Positions 35,538 through 47,049 of a stretch of DNA of 64,000 bases are shown piece by piece; positions within the stretch are counted from its first letter, which is position 1; every line of letters begins with the position of its first letter. A program made the position numbers and the translations under genes. This stretch comes from Coptis chinensis. Taxonomy: Eukaryota > Streptophyta > Magnoliopsida > Ranunculales > Ranunculaceae. The notes beneath the pieces were generated by a model, which saw only the letters and a program-made list of their open reading frames with translations, ran no database searches and was not told the origin of the DNA. Location of the stretch: NCBI GenBank assembly GCA_015680905.1, contig CM027380.1, forward strand, positions 16,076,001-16,140,000, read 5' to 3'.

Positions 35538-35939
35538 ATGGGCGAATCAAATATTGTCCACATTTCTACACTTGAGATTTGTTAGTGGTGTAAGGAAGTT
35601 GGTCATTACGCTACTTCATGTTCATACATTAACATCAAATGCCCAAACCCTGAATGCAACGACATGATGATAGTGGTCATAACTATCAATGATGATGGAA
35701 CATTGGAAGACAAACTTCTAAAGTGTGATGTTGATGATTATCCCTCAAATATCAACATCTATCATTCAAAAAAGGTTGACATACCTGTATGTCATTTTTG
35801 CAAGGAAGCAGTAGATTTCTGCTCTAGGTGTGGCTTGTGCGATCAATGCAATCCTTTAATGTGTGGTGGAGAAACAAGTCGTACCTCTTCGAATTTAAGT
35901 GTAGGATATGTAATATTTGTATTTTGTTTAATTTCCTAG
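35538..35939 (+). pseudogene. Cys-rich zinc-knuckle ORF with one internal stop
   Basis: One 133-codon frame from ATG 35538 to TAG 35937, broken only by TAG at codon 16 (35583-35585). Residues 15-28 match the CCHC knuckle spacing C-X2-C-X4-H-X4-C (after the stop: WCKEVGHYATSC); the stop falls inside the knuckle. CPNPEC follows, and a second cluster near the C terminus reads VCHFCKEAVDFCSRCGLCDQ. An acidic middle separates them. I do not recognise the family; nucleic-acid binding is inferred from the knuckle. It lies 0.55 kb after the PMD gene in the same orientation inside the TTA-flanked element, so it may be the element's second gene. Confidence 0.5.
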
Positions 35940-36593
35940 TGTATTGTCTTTAATTGTTTTACATGTATTTTTAAGTCCGTAGAATTTTATAAGATGTTTT
36001 GTATTTTTATTTCAAATTAAGTTGTAATGTTTTTCATTTCTAGTTGAGTTGATTTGTTTTTAATTTCTACTTATAAACAAACACATTTTTTCAAGAAAAT
36101 ATACTTTCATTAAAACAAAATACAATTTTATTTAAAGAAAAACATACACGTAAATAATAAAAATAGATTACAACATAAAATTTAAATAAATTATTACGCT
36201 AAAACGTAATCTAATACCACTCAAATACATGTTCAGGCCCAACAGTACAAAAGCCCAACGGTATAATTTTTGTAAATCTTCTCAAATCGTTCAGGCCCAA
36301 CAGTGCAAAAGCCCAATGGTAATAAAACCCAACGGTACAAAATCGAACTGTTTGAATTTTTTATTAAAAAAAACAAAAAAAATTTGGACGGCTAAAGTAG
36401 TCCCGTCCCACTCTTGGGACGGGTCAAGTTGTACCGTGCACACCATTTCTATTTTCTTAACCAATTTGGCTCCAGTTTTGACAATTCTTATAATAGAAAC
36501 GATAATTTGACAACGCGTTGGTGACTCAAATTGCTATAAACATTGTCAACTGTCACATTGAAAATAAAAAATAACAACGCGTTGATGATGCTC
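35940..36593. other. 3' part of the Harbinger-like element
   Basis: Non-coding and AT-rich. 36232-36340 carries two imperfect copies of CAGGCCCAACAGTRCAAAAG followed by CCCAAYGGTA. The right subterminal words and TIR follow. Confidence 0.6.
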
Positions 36594-36596
36594 TTA

Positions 36597-36930
36597 GTTT
36601 CCCTTCTTATTTTATGTATTTTTATTTTTTCTCCTTTTAATATCTAACTAAAAAAAATTCATAACTTAAATAAATAAAGGGTAAATAAATAAAAAAAACG
36701 ACCCATCTCAAAGGGGGCGACAATCAATGTTCATGATTCGAAAGAATATTGAAATTACATCCAATATTTTGGTTTTTCAAAAACCTCAAAAAACAACATA
36801 AGGTCAAATATTGATGATTTCGAAATTAGTCGAAATTCCGAATATGGCATGGGTCGAAATATTATAAATTTCATTTTTTGGATTGGGCGGAATTCCGATA
36901 ATTCTGAAATCCCGAACTATGGCTACAACT
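36597..36930. repeat. Inner part of the MULE left TIR
   Basis: Starts with TTAGTTTCCCTTCTTATTT directly after the Harbinger-like element and runs to CCCGAACTATGG. It matches the reverse complement of about 38155-38572. The outer 84 bp of this arm are at 22745-22828. Confidence 0.85.
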
Positions 36931-38154
36931 CCGAATCCGAATCCGAATCCGAATCCGACAGATGTACAACAATAGTATTTGAATCCAAATCCGATGTCTT
37001 AATCGGATATCGGAAATATCCGGTCCGATAAAAAATATCACAAAAACTCAAAATAAAATTAAAATGAATAAAACTCCAAAGTTAGATCTGTCTATTCATT
37101 CAAATAAGGAAACTAAATTATTAACAGCACAAGAGCAATTACCACCTCCACTTTCGGCAAGTAGTAACAATTACCATATTCAATAACAATTACTAAATTA
37201 TTATTGAATATGCTGGTGGTGGTGGTATCATAGTTTTATTTAAAAAAATATTTGGACGGATTCATCGTTGAACTAGATCCAGACTTGCTTGTTCTTGTTC
37301 TTGTTACTAATAGGTTGAGATTTTGATAAAGGAAGAAGAGGTGGGTGTATTTGATTCACATGGGGTGAGAAAAGAGGTGGGGAAAAGAGGTGGAGAAAAG
37401 AGATGCTCTTGTGAGCCGTGGTGGTGTTGTGCGGTAGTGGTGTTGCCTTTGAGAAATTTAGAACATGAGAAAGAAGGGTACGAAGTGGTGTACTGATGTA
37501 TTGAATGAACCTAGAATTTCACACTTTCTCTTTCTAAAACGCTGGCATTAATAGTTATTGTTAATGAGATAATAGACCAGATTTTATAAAAATACTTAAG
37601 TAGTTAAGTAAGTGTGTCGGTATTTAAGAATGAAATATTGCATTTATGTTATAAGAAATCGGATTGGATATTATCCGACGGATATCACTGAATCCATTCA
37701 GATCTCAAACTTCTTCGATAGAAAAATTTATCGAATCCTAATCCAATATCTGAAATTTTTTAGGATAATATTCTATTTTTCGAATACAAATACAAATCGG
37801 ATTCAGATTTTTGGATATCCGTCTGCACCCCTAACTGAGTTGTTGCACACCCAACTTTTCCGTCAAAAAAGAAAAATACTAGTTATAATAGTATATAATT
37901 CACCCAAAAAACACACATTTATAGTGTATGTTAGTTGTAGTAGCCTCCTTGAATGGCAATCCTAGATCCGCCCCTCCATCTTAGTGACTTGACCTCCTTT
38001 TTTCTTTTTCCTCTAAATCCAGTTAACCTCCACCCACAACCCCATTCATATTATTATTATTATTTTTAGGATTCATGTCATTTTTAAGTTAAGACAAACC
38101 ATAGTAGTCATTTGATCATCTAGTTTGAAAAGTTGGGTGTGCTGCATCCATATA
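36931..38154. other. MULE interior
   Basis: No transposase. It begins with a CCGAAT hexanucleotide repeat (36931-36957), and TCGGATATCGGAAATATCC-type words recur at both ends (about 37000 and 37660-37830). A CT/CACC-rich minus-strand stretch at 37270-37540 resembles a plant 5' leader and could be captured sequence, but no frame supports a gene. Confidence 0.5.
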
Positions 38155-38689
38155 TAGTTCGGGATTTTGGAATTCCAACAAATCCACAAACCGAAATTCA
38201 TAATATTTCGACCCATGTCATATTCGGAATTTCAAATAATTTCGAAATCATCAATATTTCAACCCTGTGTTGTTTTTTTTAGGTTTTTGAAAAACCAAAA
38301 TATTGGGCAGAATTCTGATATTCCGTTTGGAATCATGAAAACTGACTGTAGCCCGCCCCCACCCCTGGATCCGCCCCTGCTGGATGGGTCGGGTATTTAT
38401 TTATTTTTATTATTTTTATTTATTTAAATTATGAACTTATGATACGTGGGGTTTTTTTAGTTAGATATTAAAAGGAGAAAAAAAAAAGAAAATATATGAA
38501 ATGGGGTTTTTTTAGTTAGATATTAAAAAGAGAAAAAAAGAAAATACATGAAATGAAATAAGAAGGGAAACTAACGGAAGCTATGGGCTGTTAAGGTAGA
38601 CATGTGCTGTTAAAGTAGACAGGTGGCACAAAGTTTATAACAGTTACAGAGATTCCATCTCTGTACCCGGTTATAGAGGAACCGGACTC
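38155..38689. repeat. Right TIR of the MULE
   Basis: Inverted relative to 22745-22828/36597-36930 and aligning over most of its length. It keeps the uninterrupted sequence CTTCCGTTAGTTTCCC (minus strand, TTA at 38572-38574), the empty site that the Harbinger-like element filled in the left arm. Inside, a 58-bp unit with GGGGTTTTTTTAGTTAGATA is tandemly duplicated (38450-38550), as is a short CTGTTAARGTAGACA unit. Confidence 0.85.
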
Positions 38690-38698
38690 TAATGATAA

Positions 38699-41600
38699 TG
38701 TATTCAGCACCAGTACATGATAAAAACAATTTGAAAATGTTATATATAAAACCCATATTGTGAAATACAAAAGCAGGGAAACAATTACTAATTTGGAAAA
38801 AATATTCATTTTGAGCTTCTGCTGACATCCCTATTCGAATGCGTCAATGAGATGACTTTCCACTTGTTTATTTGTCGGGTACTTGCTCATCAAATTCAGC
38901 ATCAGCAGATACAATAGAGCCTATTTGTTATTTGGTTTGGAATATTGCACCTTTAGTCCAGGTCTCGATGTAAATGTTTTTATTTTCTTTTTTTTCTTCT
39001 GGGTAGGGAGATGATAAGATTATTTTCTCAACAGACCCATTTGGATTTCAAAATCAAAACCAGTGACCACCATCATGTATTTGGTTAGCAAACTGGATTT
39101 CACTTACATATCCAGTATCAGAGAGACTGCTTCATTGTGACGTAAATCCGAAGATACTCCTTCCTATGCAGCTGTTAATATTATGATATAAATGGAGTTT
39201 TCAAATAGTAGAACGATAGATTTTCTCTTGTGTGATATGTGTCGCAACATTTAACTGCAGCAGTCTTTGCAACTTGCGTTAATCTATTTTATATCGAACC
39301 TCTTCTAGGTTTCTTAGCAGTTGCTGAATAGTATTTTAAGTGACAACTAACCATTTCTCTCTTAATAGTTCAGAACCCATTGTTGTGGCTTATTTCTACA
39401 CTTATCAACAAGTATCCACATTGTTAGCACTAGATAAAAGAGCCCATTGGACAAACTGTCCTATGGACCTACCCTACTAGGTAAGTAGGTATTAGGAACT
39501 AATACGAATTATGAAGGATTCTCCAACCACTTGCCTAGCGATTAATTAGTAGTTCTCTGCATGATAAACCATATCTAATTCGGTCTGTTTCCACCATTAG
39601 AACAGAGTTAGGCACATCGTCTGAGGATCTGTCCTACCTTGCTAGAGCATTAGATGAGGGTTTCAACAACTTGTTCTGCATAAACTAAAAAAATTCTATT
39701 ATCCCACCAAAGAAAGCATCTAGGACCATTTCCAGTCGAAGACTAGTCTAATGGTTGATGTTCTCTTGTCAGTCAAGAAAGATGGAACCCTTTTCTCTTA
39801 AACCTCTTAAGCGGGATTATGTGGATAAGCTAGATTAACGAGTGGTCTTCTCAAGGTTCAATGAGTACAAGAATCCATATGTACAACCCTTAGAATCTAA
39901 ACCAATATGTTGGTTTCCATATACATGTTAACTTTTAGTCATTAGTTGGCCATATGTTAAGCCTTAAAGCTCTCTAGGTTTCTAAAACTTTTGCAATTAG
40001 GATTTTAGGATACAAGTTTGTGTTACAAATATTTTTAAATTTTTGCTTAGATTTGAACAATTCAGTACACATATCTTTTGACATTATGTGCAATCTAATA
40101 TTTTGTACATTATCCTCAGCTTTTGATCTAGATACCCAAGTCAAATGTCATATAAAACCTTCATCCTGCCTCATACCTGTACTCAATAACTATTAACATA
40201 AGCCTTATTGCAAAAAGGAGGGAAACAAATAATTCCGTACTTCTACCGAGATCTCACTTCTACCATAATAGAACCGGCTATACCAATTCAACTGCAGGTA
40301 GCACCAGTAGTTTAAGTGCCCTGTACAAGCTAATGAAAGATGAAGATGTTTTACCGAACCGTATGTCTATATTGGCTTATAATGGATTTGATAAGGTTCA
40401 GAGAGATTTTAAAACTAGAAAATGCTACATTTAAGAACCTTAGAACCTTAGAATCTTAGGATTTATAATATATGCATTGGATAAGTAACAATTCTTTTCT
40501 GACAATAGATGACTATTCAATTAGCTGCATCTATATCTTGGTAACACTTACAAAATTTTCTAGATCTGTGAAGAATCATGTTTACATGGAAACATGGTCT
40601 CTGAGTATAAACTATTGTAGAATTATTTTTATTGTACTTGTTAATGCTAGTTTGCTTATTAACATCCTAAGGATCCATAGTCGATTGACAGTACAATCCT
40701 TCTTGAAAATTGAAATATTACATGATCTAACTGGACTATAGCTAGCAAAACAATCCATACAATAGATACTTTAATAACTTCTCATTCTCTAATCAGTCAG
40801 ATAATTTTGATCTCTCCTTTCTAACTCACAGCATTTAGTATCAAAGATATGCAAGTAAGTCTATACATCAGAATATAGTCCTAGAGTCAGAGTTTATTCT
40901 AAGCAGTATTGCTGGACTGTTGCTACTTAAATTACAAATAACTAGGTTTTTCTTAATATGCGCAGAGTCTCTAAACCTGCGACAATTATATAAAGGTATA
41001 CCGAGGGTGTAAGAGCACTCCACATTGATTAATAATTTGAGTTACCAAGTTGCAAATGAATACCTGTACAACTGAGAAAATTACAAGACGCTTCTAACTC
41101 AATTCACAACTGGTATTTTATAAGAGGAAATATGAACCTCCTATCTTCCTCTAGATCCTTTTTTTTTGTAAGGACGGGGGCGGTTATAAGCAGGATTCTG
41201 TGGGATTTCATTCAACATATTCTAATAAATACGATTTAAATAAAAGAGAATGACAGATTATTTGCTCACATGCTCCGCCATCTTCAGAGTGATAAGGGTC
41301 AAGCATTTGAAATAAGAGGATATATTGATATTTCCTTCTGTTCATAGTTTCCATAGGAAATACAAGATAGTACTACACTACTAATTCATGTCAAACCAAA
41401 TACAACTGTGGTTAAATATAAGAGTGTGTTTGGCAATGAGACTGGAAACTAATTAGAATAGAATGGAGTAAGAAACCATTGGAATGGAATCTATTAGAAT
41501 AGAATTTGATTCCAACTTACCAAATGTGTATTTGGCAAACGTTCAGAAATCATTGGAATTAATTCCTACTTCAATTAATGTGTTTGGTTGCCATATAGAA

Positions 41601-41719
41601 TCCTCTAACAGACTCCAAATTTTAGTTTATTTCCCTATTTTCGGATTAGAAATAAAAAATTGATTCCCATAGTCTAGGATTCCTTTGGATCAACAGGAGT
41701 CTGTCAAAGACTTAATAAA
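38699..41719. other. Non-coding DNA right of the MULE
   Basis: No supported gene. Faint exon-like minus-strand pieces (SADAEFDEQVPDK before a stop at about 38875; a GGATAT/GTAAGT donor near 39115) could be the end of a decayed gene, but no family is recognised. 41424-41700 begins AGAGTGTGTTTGGCAATGAG and looks like a hAT-type MITE half. Confidence 0.4.
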
Positions 41720-42506
41720 ACTAGCCATTTGGCCCAGCCTATGGCCGGACTTGCTACATAGATAGCTAATGACTCAAAAGCCTAAAGTCCACTTGAATAA
41801 ATAATATATGTATATTGATAGCTAATGATTCATTGCTTCTAATATATGTATACTTTGTTTGAAGGGTTTATGTTATTCTAATTTTTTTTTTTTTGAAAGG
41901 TTTTGATTCTATTTTTGGATTATTATTGTCCTAAATAACATTTTTTTATCATCCTCACATTTAGAAACTATCAAAATATAACGCAACAATCAAAGAATAG
42001 AACACTCAAAATATACCATATGTTTAAGCGATAACCAAATTATATTCATTGCGCACAATGATCATCTTGTTGTTGAGTTGCACATAACCTATGTCATATT
42101 TAACTATGAGTCAATAAGCGAATATTGAGATATATAGAAATTTTATATCCAAAACATCAATGAGTAAATACTGAAATTTAACCAATAATAGCAAAGCTCA
42201 AGCTATTGCTTGAGGTCTCATTGAGAAGCCATTAACATTGCAAGCAAAGCATCAAGCCATTGCTAATGTGCTACAAATAATGGAATACAAATTAATCACT
42301 ATATCTTGGCAATTATATAGCTATTTTCCTATCATACACCAAACATGGACCATTGTAAAAGCAGACACTACAACAAATCAAACCAATCGACTTTAGACCC
42401 TAAAGCAGGAAAAAAGAGATTGCAGATAGATGGTATTGAACAAAATAAACAAATAAAAGGATCCTTGTAAAGCCAAGAGGGTATATCTATAATATATATC
42501 TAAAGA
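41720..42506 (-). mobile_element. Non-autonomous Helitron, 787 bp
   Basis: On the minus strand it starts TCTTTAGATATATATTATAG after a host A (plus t42507). It ends with a GGCC/GGCC hairpin followed by AAATGGCTAGT and a host T (plus a41719), so the A/T insertion rule holds at both ends. The first 30 bases match the element starting at 16142. No coding. Confidence 0.75.
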
Positions 42507-45194
42507 TATCGAAATAGCGTGAATCATAAATAATTTATTTTAATTATTCAAGAGGACCACCTAAAAACTACCTATATGACTTATTATTGAGTAAATTGAT
42601 AGATGAATCAGAAGAACAAACAAAAAGTTTGATAATAAATGATTTAATGACGCATTGAAATAAGCATATTCTACTTTAACAATGCTTTTAGCCTTTTAGG
42701 AGTCATGCATCTTCGTCGAATTTCATAATTTTGGTGTAGCTAGACTTAGTTACTTTGGGTGCATGCATAAACTCATACCGCATTGCTAAATTGAAACAAT
42801 TTTATTCTTACCTTGTCTCATCATGGCTTAGATCATATCCATTCTATCAGCTAAATTATGTACACAGTACAACATCAAAAGTAATATTTCTTTAAATGTC
42901 ATGTACCCTTTCGTTATACATCAACACCCCTTGAATAAGAAGGGTCGTTGCTTCAATTTTAGTATACTGTAGTATTACACTTAGGATTACATACCAATTG
43001 CCCCCCTAATAGTTGAAACCATACTGATTGCTATGGCTAACAATCCAATCATAACAATTGACATGCTCCCATTTATTGAGAAAATAGTACAGAAGAAATC
43101 ACAAAAGAGATAGTTACCAAAAAAAAGAAATCATAAAAGACATAGATTGAAAAAAAAAATGGTTACCAGCACAGCTTCCAATTTCAAGCTAGTCGGCCAC
43201 ACAAATTTTGTACACAATAATCCAAAATCAGACAAATTCCATGTCAAAAAATTCCACCACATTGAGTTTTGGCCTACTGATGCTACAAACACTACTCGCA
43301 GATTCTCATAGGGTCTCGGTATGCCTATGGTCGCAAAATCAGACCTCTCAACTGGTAACATGGTTCATGCCTCATACCTCCTTCGGTCAGGTGAGCTCAA
43401 TTCTCCATTCACTGCACCTTATTCACCTTTAATAGCTGGAAATACGTTAACTCGGACTGCTTCAATTCCAACTTATTCGCACAACCTCGCGCGATTGTTC
43501 GCTAGTGCGCGATGGGCTCATGATGCAGCTTATCGCGATTGAAGTCCAGGACGCGGAGTTGGCGTATAATATAAGTGTCACGAATGGCGCGAAACCATCG
43601 TCCTCTCCGGTTAAACTCGATGAAGGCGTAGTTCTTTCGGAGATTTGGCTATACGAAGATGTTGTTCTTCGTTATCTCAACTTCGAAAACACAAACCAGA
43701 GTTGTCCACAGGTTCCATATGCCCTCCAGACTTAATGAATCACCCCTTCAATGTGACACTATGAAAAAGGACTACAATTGTAGCCATCGGTCTCCGTTAA
43801 TAAAGTCCCTGTCCAGAATGATATGGCCCATGGCACTTGCCTCCTTAAATCGGCTCCTCTTCCCTTGCATTTGTACTCCCCTAACCACACAGTCCTGTAG
43901 ATTTTAAGAGAGATTAGTTCTAAATAAAAAGAATTTCTGAACGAAATTTTGGGAAAATAAATTATACTCCTGGAAGTTTATTAAGGGAAGGATCATTACC
44001 CTCTCCTTGAAGGGTCTCCCTAGTCCATCCAGCCCGAAGGGTTTATAATGCCATCCAAATCACAGAAGGAACAGACCACTCTTGAAAATATACCCCAAGT
44101 TGTTCCCAAGTATATCGTCCCAGTCCTGTTTATTGTACACTTTACAAAAGAAAACCTTGTGTCCTCTCCACAACCGAACTCCTATCTTGGCTGCAATTGC
44201 TCCTGATCCTGTAGCTGTTGAATTAAGCGTGCACTCCTGATTCCAGAAGCCACCTTCTATATCAAAAAATTGCGAGAAAAAACTGAAAAACAGCAGTAAG
44301 CAAAAACTATTATATTTTTCAAAGAGTTTGGGACCTTACCTCATAGAGTGATCTTGCATTACCAAAAACTAAAATCAATTGATCCTTGAACGTAACACTG
44401 GTAAAAGTAATGTGCTCCACTCACGTCTAACAAAGTGTCCTGTGAACCTACAATGTTAACCATATAAAACATGGATCTTTAACCAGCTATTCTTAATGCA
44501 ACTACTTGCATCCCTTTTCCTCCTAGTACTGCTTCTACTATGTTCTGCAAAACAGAACATTGCCTAATTTGTTCTCTGACTTAAGAACAGAGCGGTGGTA
44601 CCTTCAAGAAATAGCAGAATATGTCATCTTGATGGTGCCAAAGCAATTTCAAACGAAGTCCGCGTCGTTAAACTCTTTGAATGAAAACAGTCTGTGCCTA
44701 CATGGTAATTGTGGAGCAAAAGAAAAATTGGTGTATTAGCACTAAAAATGGCAACTACATTCAATCACATGGCTCTAGCAGCTAAACCAAAAACACAATG
44801 ATTACATGAAGAGTAGAACATGTAAGTTCACTTTAACTCCATGGAGAAAGATGCATAAGAGATTCCAGCTGTGCCACAGAGACCTTCAACTGGACTGGAC
44901 TGATATGATTGTTACAGATTGCAGTAGAAGCAATCCAGATAAAATTTGTTTTCTCTAACTTTGAAAGTCACAATTTGAATAAGGTAAGTTTACACTGTTG
45001 GTACATATTTTCTAGTTCACCTGCCAAGTGTTGTGATAATTCAAAAGTTAAAAGGCTGCGTTCAGTCTACCAAAGTGCCTACTTCTTAATTCAATCCCAA
45101 AACCCAAGTTCAAAAACTACATGTTGTAAGCAATACCCGAAACCCAAATTCAGAAACTAAATGTACATAACAATCCCCAATTTCAAAAAGAATA
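42507..45194. other. Low-copy-looking DNA, no supported gene
   Basis: GC content rises at 43300-43740, where overlapping plus-strand frames of 70-80 codons occur (for example GVVLSEIWLYEDVVLRYLNF) without a recognised family. A minus-strand stretch at 44030-44270 (CTLNSTATGSGAIAAK, HKVFFCKVYNKQDWDDI, LGRPFKE in different frames) faintly recalls pectinesterase. That resemblance is too weak to annotate as a gene. Confidence 0.35.
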
Positions 45195-45897
45195 TCATGA
45201 AATCCACAAATCGACTTCTTTGAAAAGGCATTTGGACCTTAGAGAGGAGAATCTTGCTCTAACATGTTTGTTATCCAAACTAAATATATTATCAGACTCA
45301 TCAGCACCAAGTGTTTGTCCATTAACTTGAATATAATTCAAATAAGTTGAATTTTTAGTTTTGTGCAACCATGCAGCACCCCATAACAACTCATCCTTCA
45401 ATAAATTGAAAAACTAATTAGAACAAAACCCTTCAGAAACTACATTCAATAAACTATGGATGGATAGCTGCTTACTTTGTAACCATAATAAGAGCAGTAA
45501 AATGGGCAGACATATGATTTTAAACCATTACTATAAGCTCCTCTGTACTTATCAGCAAATCCACATACCTATGAACCCCACATTGAAATCCAACTTATAA
45601 TGAGTAAAGTTTTAAAGAAAGTCAGAAACGAAACCAAAAAAAAAAAAAAAAAAAATGAGAAAGAAAAGACATTTTTTCTTACACTGATAGCTCTTCTGCT
45701 CAAAAGGCTGGAGTAAGAGGGATCAATTTTCCTAAAGACAAATGAAGCAATTTCTAGTGTTGCGTTAGCCAAGAGTTTGATAGCTACATCGACCGGGACT
45801 ATTTTTGTCTATCTTGAATCTTGATCTTCATGTGTCCATATCTTTTGGTCTCTCTCAAAGCAAGCATGGTCCTTATTAGCATCACCAACCCGTCCAA
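45195..45897 (-). pseudogene. GH9 endo-beta-1,4-glucanase fragment, three exons
   Basis: Exon 45897-45684 reads VGDANKDHACFER, a TAG after HEDQDSR, then IASFVFRKIDPSYSSLLSRR. Exon 45568-45476 joins in phase and reads [20 protein letters not shown] and [11 protein letters not shown]. Exon 45395-45195 reads KDELLWGAAWLHK, YLNYIQVNGQTLG and DNKHV, then loses frame at ARILLSK. These are consecutive central segments of plant GH9 cellulases, which cut cell-wall beta-glucan. Splice sites (AGT/GTAAGA, AAA/GTAAGC) are intact. The N-terminal catalytic Asp region and the C-terminal His/Asp/Glu region were not found, so this is a fragment and inactive. Confidence 0.85.
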
Positions 45898-46683
45898 CAC
45901 AATTGTCCAACGAAACTTAGTTCCTCAATAAATAAATAAACTATGGCTTTGGAAATCAAGTTGGTGAGAAAGGTGAGCAAGTCATGCATATGTTGCAAGG
46001 TCGAGTTTGTTTTTTGTTCGGGGGCTCAACTCTGTTCACCGAAAGTAAACCATTGGTTCCTCAACCCTCAATCTCATCATAACAAAAGTTGTTTTTGCGT
46101 TCACCTCCGTCATCTTCAAAGCAAGTCCTGCAAATGCCGTCTCCCACGGATAATAGCAATCAAGGCCAGGTACATCCAGTTTCTTCCGGCAATGCCCAAC
46201 AACTAGTTCTTCCATTAGGTATGTTCATCATCAATTTTTCATTAAAAATTCTATTAATGCAGTTATTAAATATTTTCTTAACCTTTCAGTGTCTTGATAA
46301 TGCAATTTGATAATTACGATGACGTCATGTAATGAATACAACTCATCGTTAAATTCAAAGAAACAAATAATTCAAACCGACTTAGGAGCCAAACTAAAGT
46401 GTACTCACATAATTAAATAACGTACCGAAACGCAATTAGAATAGATGGATCAGCCAATATATCTCCACTTGTAGATACCATTATAGGATCAACCACCAAA
46501 TTAAAGCTGCCTTCAAATCACGACCATATCAGAACAGATAAGAACCAATACAACCAACCAACTTGTTAACAACACAAACCTTGAACCGTGAACTCCAGTG
46601 ACATAACAACTTCACCACACCAATAGAAGGAAGCATGCTTGTTTTTACCTAACACATTACGTAAAATGCAGAAGTTTTCTGCA
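45898..46683. other. Spacer with one possible exon
   Basis: 46100-46208 (plus) reads PSPTDNSNQGQVHPVSSGN and ends at TTAG/GTATGT, a plausible donor. The family is unknown and no partner exon was found. The rest looks non-coding. Confidence 0.35.
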
Positions 46684-46800
46684 ACTACTCATTCTACTCA
46701 CTACTCTTTCAACTTCATCTTTCAAACCTGGTAAACAAACAAACAAAACAAACACCAACTCTTTTATTTAACAATACATTATGTTTAGATTTACTCTCGT
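46684..46800 (+). repeat. Partial tandem copy of exon 1 and intron 1 of the malectin-like gene
   Basis: CATTCTACTCACTACTC, then TTTCAACTTCATCTTYCAAAC, then GGTAAACAAACAAACAAAAC, then ACACCAACTCTTTTATTTAA repeats 47064-47175 with few differences. The ATG-proximal part is not well matched. Confidence 0.8.
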
Positions 46801-46950
46801 TTCAACAAAACCAAAATAAACTATAAAAGTAAACTAAACACTCTGTCAACTTACACTCACACACTCACATGTCAATATAACTTCTATTCTAACTAACAGA
46901 AACACCATTAAAAAGGACAAAGCAACAAACAAAGAAAACAAAACTAAAAA

Positions 46951-46972
46951 GAGAGAGAGAGAGAGAGAGAGA
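46951..46972. repeat. (GA)11 microsatellite
   Basis: Perfect GA dinucleotide run in the leader of the malectin-like gene. Confidence 0.9.
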
Positions 46973-47049
46973 AAAAAAAATTTGTAGAAGATGAAAAGCA
47001 GACCACTACTATTTGCAAGTTGCACCAACCATTAAACCCCACAACAACA

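Larger units (their letters stand above)
22829..36593 (+). mobile_element. PIF/Harbinger-like TIR element carrying a PMD gene
   Basis: Terminal repeats GAGCATCATCAGCGC (22829) and GCGTTGATGATGCTC (36593) differ at one of 15 positions and are flanked by TTA on both sides (22826-22828, 36594-36596). Subterminal words such as ACGGGTCAAGTTGT and TAGT(T)GTCCCGT occur near both ends. Removing the nested retrotransposon leaves about 4.2 kb. Its cargo is a five-exon PMD pseudogene and a downstream Cys-rich reading frame. Neither a DDE transposase nor the Myb-like partner of PIF/Harbinger is recognisable, so superfamily placement rests on TIR and TSD only. Confidence 0.8.
22745..38689. mobile_element. 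Mutator-like element (MULE) with long TIRs, host of nested insertions
   Basis: Long inverted repeats bound the element. The left arm is 22745-22828 plus 36597-36930 (split by a later insertion) and the right arm is 38155-38689. Both begin GAGTCCGGTTCC at the outer end. The 9-bp flanks are GGATGATAA (22736-22744) and TAATGATAA (38690-38698), alike at 7 of 9 positions, as expected for an old Mutator-type 9-bp duplication. Without its insertions the element is about 2.2 kb, with about 1.2 kb between the TIRs and no transposase, so it is non-autonomous. Confidence 0.8.

Noticed and set aside
43200..43910. Cluster of overlapping plus-strand frames, possible exon-rich gene
   Set aside because: Four frames of similar length in different phases, no recognised motif and no consistent splice chain; could be coding but not supported.
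44030..44270. Pectinesterase-like words on the minus strand
   Set aside because: The resemblances occur in different frames and lack the catalytic motifs; below the level needed to call a gene.
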